From contig CAXXNZ010000014.1 in the NCBI GenBank assembly GCA_963676075.2, positions 38,400 through 102,399 of the forward strand: a DNA stretch of 64,000 nucleotides, read 5' to 3'. The translations under genes and the position numbers were made by a program. Source of the stretch: JAHJQZ01 sp963676075. Lineage in GTDB: Bacteria; Pseudomonadota; Alphaproteobacteria; Rhizobiales; Devosiaceae. The notes below the pieces were generated by a model that was given only the letters and a program-made list of their open reading frames with translations, made no database searches and had not been told where the DNA came from. This document shows positions 17,738-26,036 of the stretch, in pieces (the first letter of the stretch is position 1; every line of letters starts with the position of its first letter).

Positions 17738-18775
17738 TCACTTCCCGGCGCCCGAAAGAACCTGGGCAATGCCCGCCCGATCCACCTGTTCGAAGCGATT
17801 CGGCGACCAGCGGGGGGCGTTGTCCTTGTCGACCAGCACGGCGCGAACGCCTTCGGCGAAATCGGGACGCACCGTCAGATAGCGGGCCAGAACCAGGTCG
17901 CGGTCGAGCACCCGCGCAACATCGGCGTCGGCGGCGGCGAGCCGCCAGGTCTGCAGGATCGCCTCAAGGCTGGTCGGGCAGCGGTTCTTCAACGTTTTGA
18001 TGAGGTCCGCGTCCTCGGGCAGAGCCCGCACAAGAATGGCCTCGACCATTTCGCCGGCGCTGTCGCCTGAAAATGCCGGCGCCAGCCGGTCGGCGATGGC
18101 GCAGAAGTCCGGCGCACCGGGATCGGCCGCAAACGCCGCGACCACTTCATCGAGCGCCGCCCGCCCGCCGGACGCCGCCGCGATCAAAGCCGCCCTGAGC
18201 TCGTCGCGCCGCGCCGCCGGCACCATGACGTCGGCGAGATCGAGGGCAATGGCGTCGGCCGGTCCGACCGGCAGTCCGGCAAAGGAGAACAACAGCGCCC
18301 GGTTGGCCGGCACGTTGCCAAGTCTTGCGTTGACGCCAATGTCGCAGAACAGCCCGATCGCCGATTCCGGCATGGCGTATTTCGCCCCTTCGATGGCGAT
18401 GCGGATGCCGGCGTGCCCGGCAAGACCGATGCCCCCGCCCATGACGAAGCCGTGCCCGAGCGCGACAACAGGCTTGGGATAGGTCGCGATCAACAGGTTG
18501 TTGCGGTACTCGTGGGTGTAAAAACCGAGGCCCTCCTCGACCCGCCCGGAAAGCACCAGGTCGCGCGCCGCCCGGACGTCGCCGCCGGCGCAAAAGCCGC
18601 GTTCGCCGTTGCCCTCGAACAGCACCGCTGCGACAGTTTCGTCCTCGCGCCAGCCCATCAGCGTCGCGTAGATGGTATCGATCATCTCCCGGCTCAGGGC
18701 ATTGATCGCCCGCGGTCTGTTGAGAGTGATCACGCCCATTGCGCCGTCGCGCCCGATCAGAACCTCGTCGGTCAC
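17738..18775 (-). CDS. 3-hydroxyisobutyryl-CoA hydrolase (crotonase family)
   Basis: Valine-degradation enzyme releasing 3-hydroxyisobutyrate. 345 residues, the length of the HIBCH subfamily rather than the roughly 260 of simple enoyl-CoA hydratases. Oxyanion-hole glycines are in RGFCAGGDVRA and GHGFVMGGGIGLAGH; the acidic residues of HIBCH hydrolases are present in AMPESAIGLFCDIG, although the family's usual FPD is FCD here. The C-terminal DFAEGVRAVLVDKDNAPRW is diagnostic for HIBCH. Start is GTG (18773-18775). No valine-pathway neighbours are seen; it diverges from the SAF oxidoreductase with 92 bases between them. Confidence 0.88.
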   Translation of the reverse strand: MTDEVLIGRDGAMGVITLNRPRAINALSREMIDTIYATLMGWREDETVAAVLFEGNGERGFCAGGDVRAARDLVLSGRVEEGLGFYTHEYRNNLLIATYPKPVVALGHGFVMGGGIGLAGHAGIRIAIEGAKYAMPESAIGLFCDIGVNARLGNVPANRALLFSFAGLPVGPADAIALDLADVMVPAARRDELRAALIAAASGGRAALDEVVAAFAADPGAPDFCAIADRLAPAFSGDSAGEMVEAILVRALPEDADLIKTLKNRCPTSLEAILQTWRLAAADADVARVLDRDLVLARYLTVRPDFAEGVRAVLVDKDNAPRWSPNRFEQVDRAGIAQVLSGAGK

Positions 18776-18867
18776 CGTCGTCCCCGTCCGTTATTTCATC
18801 ATCAGCAGCGTTTCAAAACACTGCCCCGAGTGCTAGTTGAAAGACGATAAAAAGAAAACTGCGCCAT

Positions 18868-20184
18868 ATGACCAACATTCATCTCACCGGGCTCGCCCGC
18901 GATCTCGCCGCCCACGCCGAAAAGGGCAATCCCATCCGCGTCGGCGTTATCGGTTCGGGCGAAATGGGCACCGATCTCGTCACCCAGTTCATGCTGATGG
19001 AGGGGCTCGAGCTCGCAGCGATCTCGACCCGCCGGCCGCACACCGCCCTTGTCGCCCATGACATCGCCTATGGCCACCGCGACAAGGCGCGCGAGACCGA
19101 TACGCGCAGCGCCATGTCCGAGGCCATTTCGATGGGCAAGACTGCCATCACCAGTGATACGGCGCTGATGGTCACCGCGCCCGAGATCGATGTCGTCATC
19201 GACGCCACCGGCAAGCCCGGCGTTGCCGCCGATTTCGACCTGTTGGCCATGGAGCACGGCAAGCACATCGTCATGATGAATGTCGAGGCCGACGTCACCA
19301 TCGGCCCCTATCTCAAGCACGAGGCCGACCGGCTCGGCGTCATCTATACGGTCGGGGCCGGCGACGAGCCGAGTTCGGCGATGGAGCTGATCGAATTCGC
19401 CTCGGCGCTCGGCTACACCATCGTTTCGGCCGGCAAGGGCAAGAACAACCCGCTCAACCACGACGCCGTGCCCGACGATTACCGCGAGGAAGCGGAACGG
19501 CGGAACATGAACCCGCGCATGCTGGTCGAGTTCGTCGACGGTTCCAAGACCGCCGTCGAGATGTGCGCCATCGCCAATGCCACCGGCCTTGTCCCCGACG
19601 TGCCCGGCATGCACGGCCCCCGCGCCAGCCGCGAGGAGCTGCCCGGCGTCCTCATCCCCAAGGAAGACGGCGGCATTCTCAACAAGATCGGTGTCGTCGA
19701 TTACACCATCGGCAAGGGCGTGGCGCCCGGCGTCTTCGTCGTCGTCAAGGCCGAGCATCCGCGCATCATCGAGCGCATGGACGATCTGCATGTCGGCAAG
19801 GGCCCCTATTACGGCTTTTTCCGCCCCTACCACCTGACGAGCCTCGAAGTCCCGCTCTCGGCGGCCCGCATCATGCTCTACGGCAAGGCCGACATGGTGC
19901 CCCTGCCCCGCCCCGTCGCCGAAGTCTGCGCCGTCGCCAAGCGCGACCTGAAGCCCGGCGAGGTCTTCGACGCCATCGGCGAGACCTGCTACCGCAGCTG
20001 GGCGATGACGGCGGTCGACGCGCGAGCGCAGCGTGCGGTGCCGGTGGGGCTATTGGAGGGCGGCAAGGTTATCGCGCCGGTGAAGAAGGGGGAACTGCTG
20101 ACCCGGGCGAACGCGGAGCCGGACAAGGGGACGCGGCTGTGGGCGTTGCGGGAGCGGCAGGAGGAGATGCTGGGGGCTAGCTAG
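18868..20184 (+). CDS. Homoserine-dehydrogenase-like NAD(P) oxidoreductase with SAF domain
   Basis: 438 residues. The N-terminal Rossmann domain has IRVGVIGSGEMGTDLV as the dinucleotide loop and IDVVIDATGKPGVAADFD. The middle part carries a homoserine-dehydrogenase-like fold with GAGDEPSSAMELIEFA and KGKNNPLNHDAVPDDY. The C-terminus (about 345-430) is a SAF domain (RDLKPGEVFDAIG, VIAPVKKGELLTRAN). This architecture recurs in proteobacterial sugar-acid and polyol catabolism and is often mis-annotated as flagellar FlgA because of SAF. The substrate cannot be deduced here. Codon use is strongly GC-biased, unlike the AT-rich genes immediately after. Confidence 0.8.
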   Translation: MTNIHLTGLARDLAAHAEKGNPIRVGVIGSGEMGTDLVTQFMLMEGLELAAISTRRPHTALVAHDIAYGHRDKARETDTRSAMSEAISMGKTAITSDTALMVTAPEIDVVIDATGKPGVAADFDLLAMEHGKHIVMMNVEADVTIGPYLKHEADRLGVIYTVGAGDEPSSAMELIEFASALGYTIVSAGKGKNNPLNHDAVPDDYREEAERRNMNPRMLVEFVDGSKTAVEMCAIANATGLVPDVPGMHGPRASREELPGVLIPKEDGGILNKIGVVDYTIGKGVAPGVFVVVKAEHPRIIERMDDLHVGKGPYYGFFRPYHLTSLEVPLSAARIMLYGKADMVPLPRPVAEVCAVAKRDLKPGEVFDAIGETCYRSWAMTAVDARAQRAVPVGLLEGGKVIAPVKKGELLTRANAEPDKGTRLWALRERQEEMLGAS

Positions 20185-20264
20185 CAAACGTCTTGCTAAT
20201 TAGTTATTAGAGAAATATATTTTTAGTTGAATAATCTTCCCATTATCTAGTTGTCGTAGGCAGT

Positions 20265-21416
20265 ATGTCTAAAATTGATGATGTTTTATCTGCAGAGTTA
20301 CACGAGGTAAAAATCTCTTCTGAGCATTTTACTGCTGCCGTAGAGTCACATAATTATCTGCCGGACGAATTTCCGACTCATCAAATTAGGATGCTTACAG
20401 TTTCTCTGGGAGGGCTTTCAGAGGGATCGCTTGAGGGAGCTAGAATTCCGCTTGAGCATGCCAACGTTCGACTTTCTGAAATGCGCCGACGGTTTTTTAG
20501 TCATCGAGGTTCTGATTCTGAAGAAGAAGACGCGTTCGATGTCCCGACCCTTGAAAGAGGCGACGCCCTAGATTCAAGCCTTATTTCACTTCTTTCTTCA
20601 ATTTCTACTGCACTTGATGCTTATCGCGAGCAGGCTCGGAGTGAGCTAGAAAGCACTAATACCTCCGATTTCTTGGATATTATTCCTGGTATAAATACCG
20701 AAAGCCAAGAAAATATAGGTATTGAAAGTCAGATCGCTGCCTTTGATGAATTGCAGCAACAAGCAAACGAAGATCGTAATTCTAGCAATTCAGCTATAGA
20801 ATTGGTTGCCGTTTCCGCAGCAGATGCGAGAAACTCTCTGGCGTCGGCAGAAGCGGAGGCTTCTTCTAGCTATGTCATTAGAGGGTGGATCCGAAAGCTC
20901 ACACGTCTATCGGCAGACTCGTTGATGTTATTAAGAAAGTCCATAGACGGACTATCCGTTGCAGGTGGCGTTGCATACACTTTCTATAAAAAATACAAGA
21001 GTTCTGTTAGTAATATTCGGGATTCAGTAATAAAGGAAGCTCAGGATTGGCTTTCTTTCATATCCGAGCAGTTACAGCGCGCGGAAAGTGTTTTGCGGGA
21101 AGAATCTCAATCCACAGAGGACGTTAGCTTTGGGATCGTTAGATCCATTGCAACCCAAAAATTTATTGTAACAGCCGATGATATTCCCTTTGCGATTTCT
21201 CCGATGGAGAAAGATTTACCGAAAATCGGTTCAATTGTACAATTTGAAAAGGAATTTAGCGATGAGAAAATTCTTGCAAAAAGAATTATTCTTAGCAAAT
21301 CCCATCTAATTATTAATAAGGAATTAGTTCCGGCACATAAGGCAAAAGAGCCTCTAGAAAAACTCGTGTCGGAAGCGATAAAAAGATCAATGAAAACATC
21401 TGTTCCAGTGGGATAA
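20265..21416 (+). CDS. Protein of unknown function, AT-rich acquired gene
   Basis: 383 residues, not recognised. The base composition is visibly AT-rich (TTT, AAA, ATT and TCT codons are common), in sharp contrast to the GC-rich oxidoreductase ending 80 bases upstream. The sequence is helical and Ser/Glu-rich, with coiled-coil-like stretches (about 110-210), one weakly hydrophobic segment near 225-240 (IDGLSVAGGVAYTFYKKYK) and a C-terminal beta-rich piece, residues about 285-345 (SFGIVRSIATQKFIVT and later PKIGSIVQFEKEF then AKRIIL), whose pattern resembles an S1/cold-shock OB fold. The start ATG has no obvious Shine-Dalgarno. A second small AT-rich frame follows. Possibly a two-gene accessory module. 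Confidence 0.65.
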   Translation: MSKIDDVLSAELHEVKISSEHFTAAVESHNYLPDEFPTHQIRMLTVSLGGLSEGSLEGARIPLEHANVRLSEMRRRFFSHRGSDSEEEDAFDVPTLERGDALDSSLISLLSSISTALDAYREQARSELESTNTSDFLDIIPGINTESQENIGIESQIAAFDELQQQANEDRNSSNSAIELVAVSAADARNSLASAEAEASSSYVIRGWIRKLTRLSADSLMLLRKSIDGLSVAGGVAYTFYKKYKSSVSNIRDSVIKEAQDWLSFISEQLQRAESVLREESQSTEDVSFGIVRSIATQKFIVTADDIPFAISPMEKDLPKIGSIVQFEKEFSDEKILAKRIILSKSHLIINKELVPAHKAKEPLEKLVSEAIKRSMKTSVPVG

Positions 21417-21498
21417 GTAAGAAAAAAAGCTTGTCGATGCAGGAAACATACCAGATAATTTTTGGATTATACTGGGATACCTGAGTTTTGTTGAGTTC

Positions 21499-21804
21499 TT
21501 GGCATCCTGCAAGGGGATTTACTGTTTCCCTTTGAAAAATCCAGAGTACGTTTCCAAACAGCAATTTGTCGTAAGGGACGTCTCAGCCGAAGACGTTCAG
21601 GAATGGGTGTTTCGCAAGCTTCGCGATAGTAAAGACCCTCAAAACATAGGAGCCTTGGCAATAGAGTCATCTGAATACTTTTCCAGCGGAACCATGCCTG
21701 TCAGAGTTCAAATTGGCGGCATTCGATTCTCGGATATCCTTCGCAAAGATAGCCGCTTTGAAGTTTCGAGCAGTTTGGTTTCTTTGCGATCTGATGAAAG
21801 CTAG
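21499..21804 (+). CDS. Small AT-rich unknown protein, start uncertain
   Basis: 101 residues if it starts at the TTG at 21499. The same frame is open and protein-like back to 21421 (reading EKKLVDAGNIPDNFWIILGY and onward), but there is no ATG or GTG in that part; CTG 21472 is another candidate. The product (FVVRDVSAEDVQEWVFRKLR, PVRVQIGGIRFSDIL) is not recognised. It follows the 20265-21416 gene by 82 bases and shares its base composition, so the two probably arrived together. It may be a 5'-truncated gene. Confidence 0.5.
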   Translation: MASCKGIYCFPLKNPEYVSKQQFVVRDVSAEDVQEWVFRKLRDSKDPQNIGALAIESSEYFSSGTMPVRVQIGGIRFSDILRKDSRFEVSSSLVSLRSDES

Positions 21805-21890
21805 CCATGCCTCTGTGACCTTAGGACACTATACCAGTTCAACCTGATCGCGGTGCTCGTCTGCTGAATGCACTAAATTCACCCCTCCCC

Positions 21891-21929
21891 CCTCATGGGT
21901 CCTCGGGCTTGACCCGAGGACCCATGAGG
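21891..21929. repeat. Long perfect palindrome
   Basis: CCTCATGGGTCCTCGGG and its exact reverse complement are separated by CTTGA: 17-base perfect arms. The core CTCGGGCTTGACCCGAG is a commonly repeated alphaproteobacterial extragenic palindrome; a related core, TCTCGGGTCAAGCCCGAGA, was the insertion target of the IS at 22032. No T-run, so REP-like rather than a terminator. Confidence 0.7.
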
Positions 21930-22020
21930 GGATGGCCGCAAGCGCAGAGGTTGAGTGTTCAATTCGAATGGAGCACGCCCCCATTCAACCGGGCATAATT
22001 GCCGCATCGCATGGATTCTC

Positions 22021-22031
22021 GGGTCAAGCCC
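22021..22031. repeat. Target-site duplication, left copy
   Basis: GGGTCAAGCCC directly abuts the left terminal repeat of the IS; the identical 11 bases follow the right terminal repeat at 23301-23311. Removing the IS and one copy restores an uninterrupted extragenic palindrome, TCTCGGGTCAAGCCCGAGA. Confidence 0.88.
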
Positions 22032-23300
22032 ACTGGTGTCCGGTTTAGGGAGGTAGACAGGTTGCATGACATTGATTCTACTGTGTTTTGAACGTTTGGC
22101 CGCGTTTGGGACACGAGCAGGAGATCAATGTCATGCGCCACCACAATAGCGTTTTTCATTCTGTGCAAAAGCAGGTTCCGTGGAACGTGTTCGACCGGCT
22201 TGTGCAAAAGTACAGGGCCGATCATCGCGTGCGGCGGCTTTCCACCAAGTCCCAGTTCCTGGCACTTCTGTTCGGGCAGTTGTCCGGCGCAGCGAGCCTT
22301 AGGGAGATCGAAGCAGGGCTGATGAGCCAATCGGCCCGGCTCTATCATGTGGGCGGACGCCCCGTGGCGCGCACGAGCCTGGCCGATGCCAATGCCAAAC
22401 GTCCCGCGAACATGTTCGCCGAGCTGTTCGCACACATGGCCGGGGCCGCCTCGCGCCGCACCCGCCGGCACATGGCCGATGCCGTGCGCATCCTGGATGC
22501 CACGCGGATACAACTCAGTTCGCTGAACGATGGCTGGATCGACACGGTCAAGGGCGCACGCGCCATCAAACTACACATCGCCTACGACCCGCACGCTGAT
22601 GTGCCGCTCGATGCAATCTTCACCGGCCAGAGGGTCAACGACATCACCCCCGCCAAGGCCACGCCCATCATGCCGGCCATGACCTATGTGTTTGATATGG
22701 CTTACTATGACTTCAGCTGGTGGGCAGAACTGGACGCAAAGGGCTGCCGGTTCGTCACCCGGCTCAAGAGCCACACTCGGCTCGATCTCATGGCCCAGCA
22801 GGACGTCTCTGACAAAAAGGACATCCTTTGCGACCGCATCGGCCTGTTGCCCCAGCGCACTGCCCGTTCGCGTCGGCGCCGATTCCCCGATCCGGTCCGC
22901 GAGATCGCCGTGCGCATAGGAACCGGCAGAATCATCCGTCTTGTCACCAATGACCTCGACGCCCCGGCCGAGCAAATCGCCGATCTCTACAAGCAGCGCT
23001 GGCAGATCGAACTCTTCTTCAAATGGGTCAAGCAGAACCTCAAGATCCGCCACTTCCTCGGCACCTCCGAGAACGCCATCCGCATCCAGATCTTCGTCGC
23101 CCTGATCGCCTACATCCTCTTGCGCGGCGCCCAGGCCACCCAGACCGCTGTCTCCCAGCCGCTCGCCTTCGCCAGGCTGGTCCGGCTCAATCTCATGCAT
23201 CGGCGCGATATCGGTGCTCTCAGATCTCCGCCAAAGCCACCCCAGTTAGACACAACACAGCTCAGTCTCGATCTCGCCCTATGTTAAACCGGACACCAGT
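22032..23300 (+). mobile_element. IS4-family (ISPepr1-like) insertion sequence, complete
   Basis: 1269 bp with 16-bp perfect terminal inverted repeats (ACTGGTGTCCGGTTTA at the left end and its complement at the right end) and an 11-bp direct target duplication. One transposase gene fills it. Intact ends, intact gene and perfect target duplication point to a recent insertion. It entered an extragenic palindrome downstream of the AT-rich gene pair. Confidence 0.92.
22133..23287 (+). CDS. IS4-family DDE transposase
   Basis: 384 residues from MRHHNSVFHSV (AGGAGA 8 bases before the ATG). The N-terminal DUF4372-type DNA-binding region (FGQLSGAASLREIEAGL) is followed by the DDE domain: first Asp in VRILDATRIQLSS, the second acidic region near VFDMAYYDFSWW, and the Y-2-R-3-E-6-K signature YKQRWQIELFFKWVKQNL that defines IS4. 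Length and motifs are intact, so it is probably active. Confidence 0.93.
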   Translation: MRHHNSVFHSVQKQVPWNVFDRLVQKYRADHRVRRLSTKSQFLALLFGQLSGAASLREIEAGLMSQSARLYHVGGRPVARTSLADANAKRPANMFAELFAHMAGAASRRTRRHMADAVRILDATRIQLSSLNDGWIDTVKGARAIKLHIAYDPHADVPLDAIFTGQRVNDITPAKATPIMPAMTYVFDMAYYDFSWWAELDAKGCRFVTRLKSHTRLDLMAQQDVSDKKDILCDRIGLLPQRTARSRRRRFPDPVREIAVRIGTGRIIRLVTNDLDAPAEQIADLYKQRWQIELFFKWVKQNLKIRHFLGTSENAIRIQIFVALIAYILLRGAQATQTAVSQPLAFARLVRLNLMHRRDIGALRSPPKPPQLDTTQLSLDLALC

Positions 23301-23311
23301 GGGTCAAGCCC
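23301..23311. repeat. Target-site duplication, right copy
   Basis: GGGTCAAGCCC, identical to 22021-22031, immediately outside the right terminal repeat of the IS4-family element. Confidence 0.88.
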
Positions 23312-23421
23312 GAGAATGACGAAGTGGTTGTAGCGGGCGCAACAGTAAACCAGCGTCTCGCCATTTACTCAGGATTCCGGCGACTTCTCACCAAGTACAC
23401 CAAATTCACCCCACCCACCCC

Positions 23422-23530
23422 GTCATTCCCGTGAAAACGGGAATCCAGTGCGAGGCGTCTGCCGAGCGCAAGACTCCCTTCAGGCGCGATAGACATCGCG
23501 CTGCTGGTTTCCCGCTTTCGCGGGAATGAC
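23422..23530. repeat. Palindrome-ended repeat element, copy A
   Basis: About 109 bp that begins GTCATTCCCGTGAAAACGGG and ends with TTCCCGCTTTCGCGGGAATG plus AC: two small hairpins in opposite orientation around a GC-rich spacer, i.e. a REPIN or MITE-like unit. It is the reverse complement of copy B at 23750-23857 apart from several substitutions. The GIY-YIG frame lies between the two copies. Confidence 0.8.
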
Positions 23531-23538
23531 GGCGGGTA

Positions 23539-23736
23539 TCAAGCAGGCGCCTTTCCTCGATCAAGTCGGGAATACCAGACGAGGCGCGTCACCTCGTGGG
23601 CATCGGTGAAGCCTTCGAACACATGAGTTTTGTGCTGCCAGATGCGCTGGGCGAGGTTGCTGGTCATGCCAGCATAGAGCGTGCCGTTGCGCTTGGAGGC
23701 GAGCAGGTAGACCGCGAAGTGTTTTCCCGGATGCAT
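23539..23736 (-). pseudogene. Truncated single-domain GIY-YIG nuclease gene
   Basis: 65 codons from MHPGKHFAVYLLASKRNG. The start of a GIY-YIG domain is clear: VYLLASKRNGTLYAGMTSNL with an arginine in AQRIWQHK, then EGFTDAHEVTRLVWY. In full-length relatives of about 95 residues this is followed by a segment with the catalytic glutamate (R-E-K-x-I-K-x-W); here the frame runs into SRLDRGKAPA and stops, so the catalytic Glu is lost. The truncation point carries a CCCGACTTGATCGAG stretch resembling the stem of the adjacent repeats, suggesting that a repeat element replaced the 3' end. Activity is unlikely unless the missing half is supplied. Confidence 0.7.
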
Positions 23737-23749
23737 GCACACTCTCTAC

Positions 23750-23857
23750 GTCATTCCCGTGAAAACGGGAAACCAGCAGCGCGATGTCTATCGCGCCAGA
23801 AGACTCATGCGCTCGGCAGACGCCTCGCACTGGATTCCCGATCAGGTCGGGAATGAC
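23750..23857. repeat. Palindrome-ended repeat element, copy B (inverted)
   Basis: GTCATTCCCGTGAAAACGGG at one end and ATTCCCGATCAGGTCGGGAA at the other, with the same spacer as copy A in inverse orientation (for example CGCGCGATGTCTATCGCGCC-type core reading opposite). Together with copy A it forms a 100-bp inverted repeat around the GIY-YIG remnant. Confidence 0.8.
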
Positions 23858-24397
23858 AAGGTGGGTGGGGTGAGTGCAACGGCCCCCACAGCCGCCCCCC
23901 AAAAAACTAATCCCCGCCCCTTCCACCTCCTCTATTCTCCCCGCCATCGGCCCGCACCGAACGCGGATGCATACGAGTTTCCGGCGGGCCGGCCGGCGAG
24001 GTTGCGGGGTCGCCCGTGATCTGTGCCGGGACGGGTATCGGCGGACAGACCATCGTCCGTCCGATGATCCGGCATGACGGCTGCTGCTCCCTGCCGGGGC
24101 AGGCCGCGTCGAAGGCGAGGGTAACAGCCTCGGTCACTCGCCAGTGCAGAGACGCAGGCCAGCGTGCTGGAACGGGCCCGGACCGGTTCGTAAATCCCGG
24201 TCATGGCATGGGGCGCGGTGCGCCCTTTTACGCCGACTACCGGCATCCGGGTGAATTGCGCCCCATGCCCGTTCGACCACTTGTTCAACCCGAGGCGACG
24301 GCGCCGACGGGCGCGAACGGCTGCCCGGCTCTTGGCGTCGCCCCCTGATCAGGGCGGAGATGACGGTGCCCTTATTGTAGGGGGTCAGGTCGCGCCT
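23858..24397. other. 540-base region without a credible gene
   Basis: GC-rich sequence between repeat copy B and the MFS gene. Frames on both strands are Arg/Pro/Gly-rich and lack ribosome sites. A minus-strand frame at 23932-24288 begins MNKWSNGHGAQFTRMPVVGV and looks more like degraded or repetitive DNA than a gene. No tRNA or terminator recognised. Confidence 0.4.
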
Positions 24398-25771
24398 TCA
24401 GCCTTCCGCTGCATCGAACAGCCGCAGCCGCGTGACGCTGACCAATGCGGCCAGCACCGCGAAGCCGGCGGCCACCCACAGCGAGGTTGTCGTGCCGGTG
24501 ACGCCGAGCCGTCCGAGGATCAGGGCGGCGAGCGCCGCGCCGACGGCCTGCCCGGTCAGCCGTGCCATCGAGAGCATACCGCTGGCGGCGCCGCTGCGGG
24601 GCTTGGGGGCGGAGGTCAGCAGCGTCTTGTTGTTGGGCGACTGGAACATGCCGAAGCCGAACCCGCACAGGGCCATGCGCCAGGCGATGTCGAGCAGCTG
24701 CGGTGCGGCGGGCAGGATCGCCAGCAGCACCAGCCCGAGCCCCAGCGCCCCGAGGCCGGCGCCGCCGAGCAGGGCCGGTGAGTGGCGGTCCGACAGGCGT
24801 CCGGCAAGCGGCGCGGCAATTGCGGTCGCCAGCGGCCAGGGCATCATCATGATGCCGACCTCGAGTGGGCCGAAGCCATAAACGGACTGGAACAGAAAGG
24901 GCAGCGAGACGATGGCGAGCATTTGCGCCACGAAGGAGGAAACCGAGGTGCCGACCGACAGCGAGAACATCGGCAGGCGCAGCAGATCGATCGGCAGCAG
25001 CGGATCGGGGGTGCCCGCGACGCGGCGGTAGAACAGCCATGAGGCAATCGCGCTGGCGATCACCTCGGCGCCGACCACCGACCAGGGCGCGCTGTGTCCG
25101 ATGCTGTCGATGGCGATGATGACGAGGCCAATGGCGATGGCGCTCAGCCCCGCGCTCGTCCAGTCGAAGCGCCGTTCCGCCCGGTCGCTCTCGGGCAGGC
25201 TGAAGATCCCGGTTGCCACCGCCGCCAGACCGAGCGGCAGGTTGATGGCAAACAGCCACGGCCAGCTGGCGATCGACAGGATGGCGCCGGCCAGCGACGG
25301 TCCGATGGTGGCGCCGGTCGCAACGATCAGCGAGTTGAACCCGATCGCCGCGCCAAAGCGGGCGCGCGGCGCGATGTAGCGGATCAGGGCGGTGTTGAGG
25401 CTCATCAGTCCGGCGGCGCCGACACCCTGGACGATGCGCGCCACGGTCAGCATTTCCAGCGAGTTGGCGATCACGCAGAAGAACGACGCCACGGTGAACA
25501 GGACAATGCCGGCAATGTAGACCTTGCGATAACCGAAGATCTCCCCCAGCGAGGCGGCCGGCAACAGGGAGACGACAATTGCCAGCTGGTAGCCGTTGAC
25601 GATCCAGATCGAGAAGGCCGGGTCGGCGTTGAAATCGGTCGCGATAGTGGGCAGGGCGACATTGGCGATGGTGCCGTCGAGCACGGCCAGCGATACGCCG
25701 AGAATGATCGTCACCCAGGCCCAAAGGCCCTGGGCGCCTTGCAGCCCGTCAGTCGGAATTGCGCGTCTCAC
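24398..25771 (-). CDS. MFS transporter, DHA2 (14-TM) drug:proton antiporter family
   Basis: 457 residues. Fourteen hydrophobic segments are spaced along the chain. The DHA2 hallmark LDGTIANVALPTIA occurs in TM1, the loop motif GEIFGYRKVYIAG between TM2 and TM3, and the antiporter motif C region RIVQGVGAAGLMSLNTALI in TM5. I choose GTG at 25769-25771 with AAGGA 9 bases upstream; the frame stays open 45 codons farther but reads as low-quality non-membrane sequence. Expected to export amphipathic drugs or metabolites across the inner membrane. It stands alone: no adjacent regulator or HlyD partner. Confidence 0.88.
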   Translation of the reverse strand: MRRAIPTDGLQGAQGLWAWVTIILGVSLAVLDGTIANVALPTIATDFNADPAFSIWIVNGYQLAIVVSLLPAASLGEIFGYRKVYIAGIVLFTVASFFCVIANSLEMLTVARIVQGVGAAGLMSLNTALIRYIAPRARFGAAIGFNSLIVATGATIGPSLAGAILSIASWPWLFAINLPLGLAAVATGIFSLPESDRAERRFDWTSAGLSAIAIGLVIIAIDSIGHSAPWSVVGAEVIASAIASWLFYRRVAGTPDPLLPIDLLRLPMFSLSVGTSVSSFVAQMLAIVSLPFLFQSVYGFGPLEVGIMMMPWPLATAIAAPLAGRLSDRHSPALLGGAGLGALGLGLVLLAILPAAPQLLDIAWRMALCGFGFGMFQSPNNKTLLTSAPKPRSGAASGMLSMARLTGQAVGAALAALILGRLGVTGTTTSLWVAAGFAVLAALVSVTRLRLFDAAEG

Positions 25772-26036
25772 CTCGTGGTTTCCTTTCCGGGCGCCAACTC
25801 GGTCGCTGCGAAACCGGACCGAATATCTGCCGACAATGGCGTGGCCATTTCCGGCATCAGAAGAACTTGGGCGGGAGAAAAACAGCGTCCGGGAACCGGA
25901 CCACACCGAACACCTATCAAAAACGGCCCCGTTTCATCAACTCGCAAGATCGCGGTTCGGAAACGGGCAACGCGCACCACTGGGCGCGCGCTGCTGGGTG
26001 CTAGGAATGTGTCCGGGGAGCCCCGGTTCTACGAGA

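Noticed and set aside
18868..20184. FlgA-type flagellar protein because of the SAF domain near the chemotaxis genes
   Set aside because: The N-terminal Rossmann and homoserine-dehydrogenase-like parts show a cytoplasmic oxidoreductase; no signal peptide and no other flagellar genes are present.
23422..23857. Possible CRISPR-like repeats
   Set aside because: Only two copies, inverted, about 108 bp long with different flanks; not a repeat-spacer array.
23932..24288. 118-codon minus-strand frame before the MFS gene
   Set aside because: No ribosome site, low-complexity Arg/Gly/Pro composition; I could not support a function.
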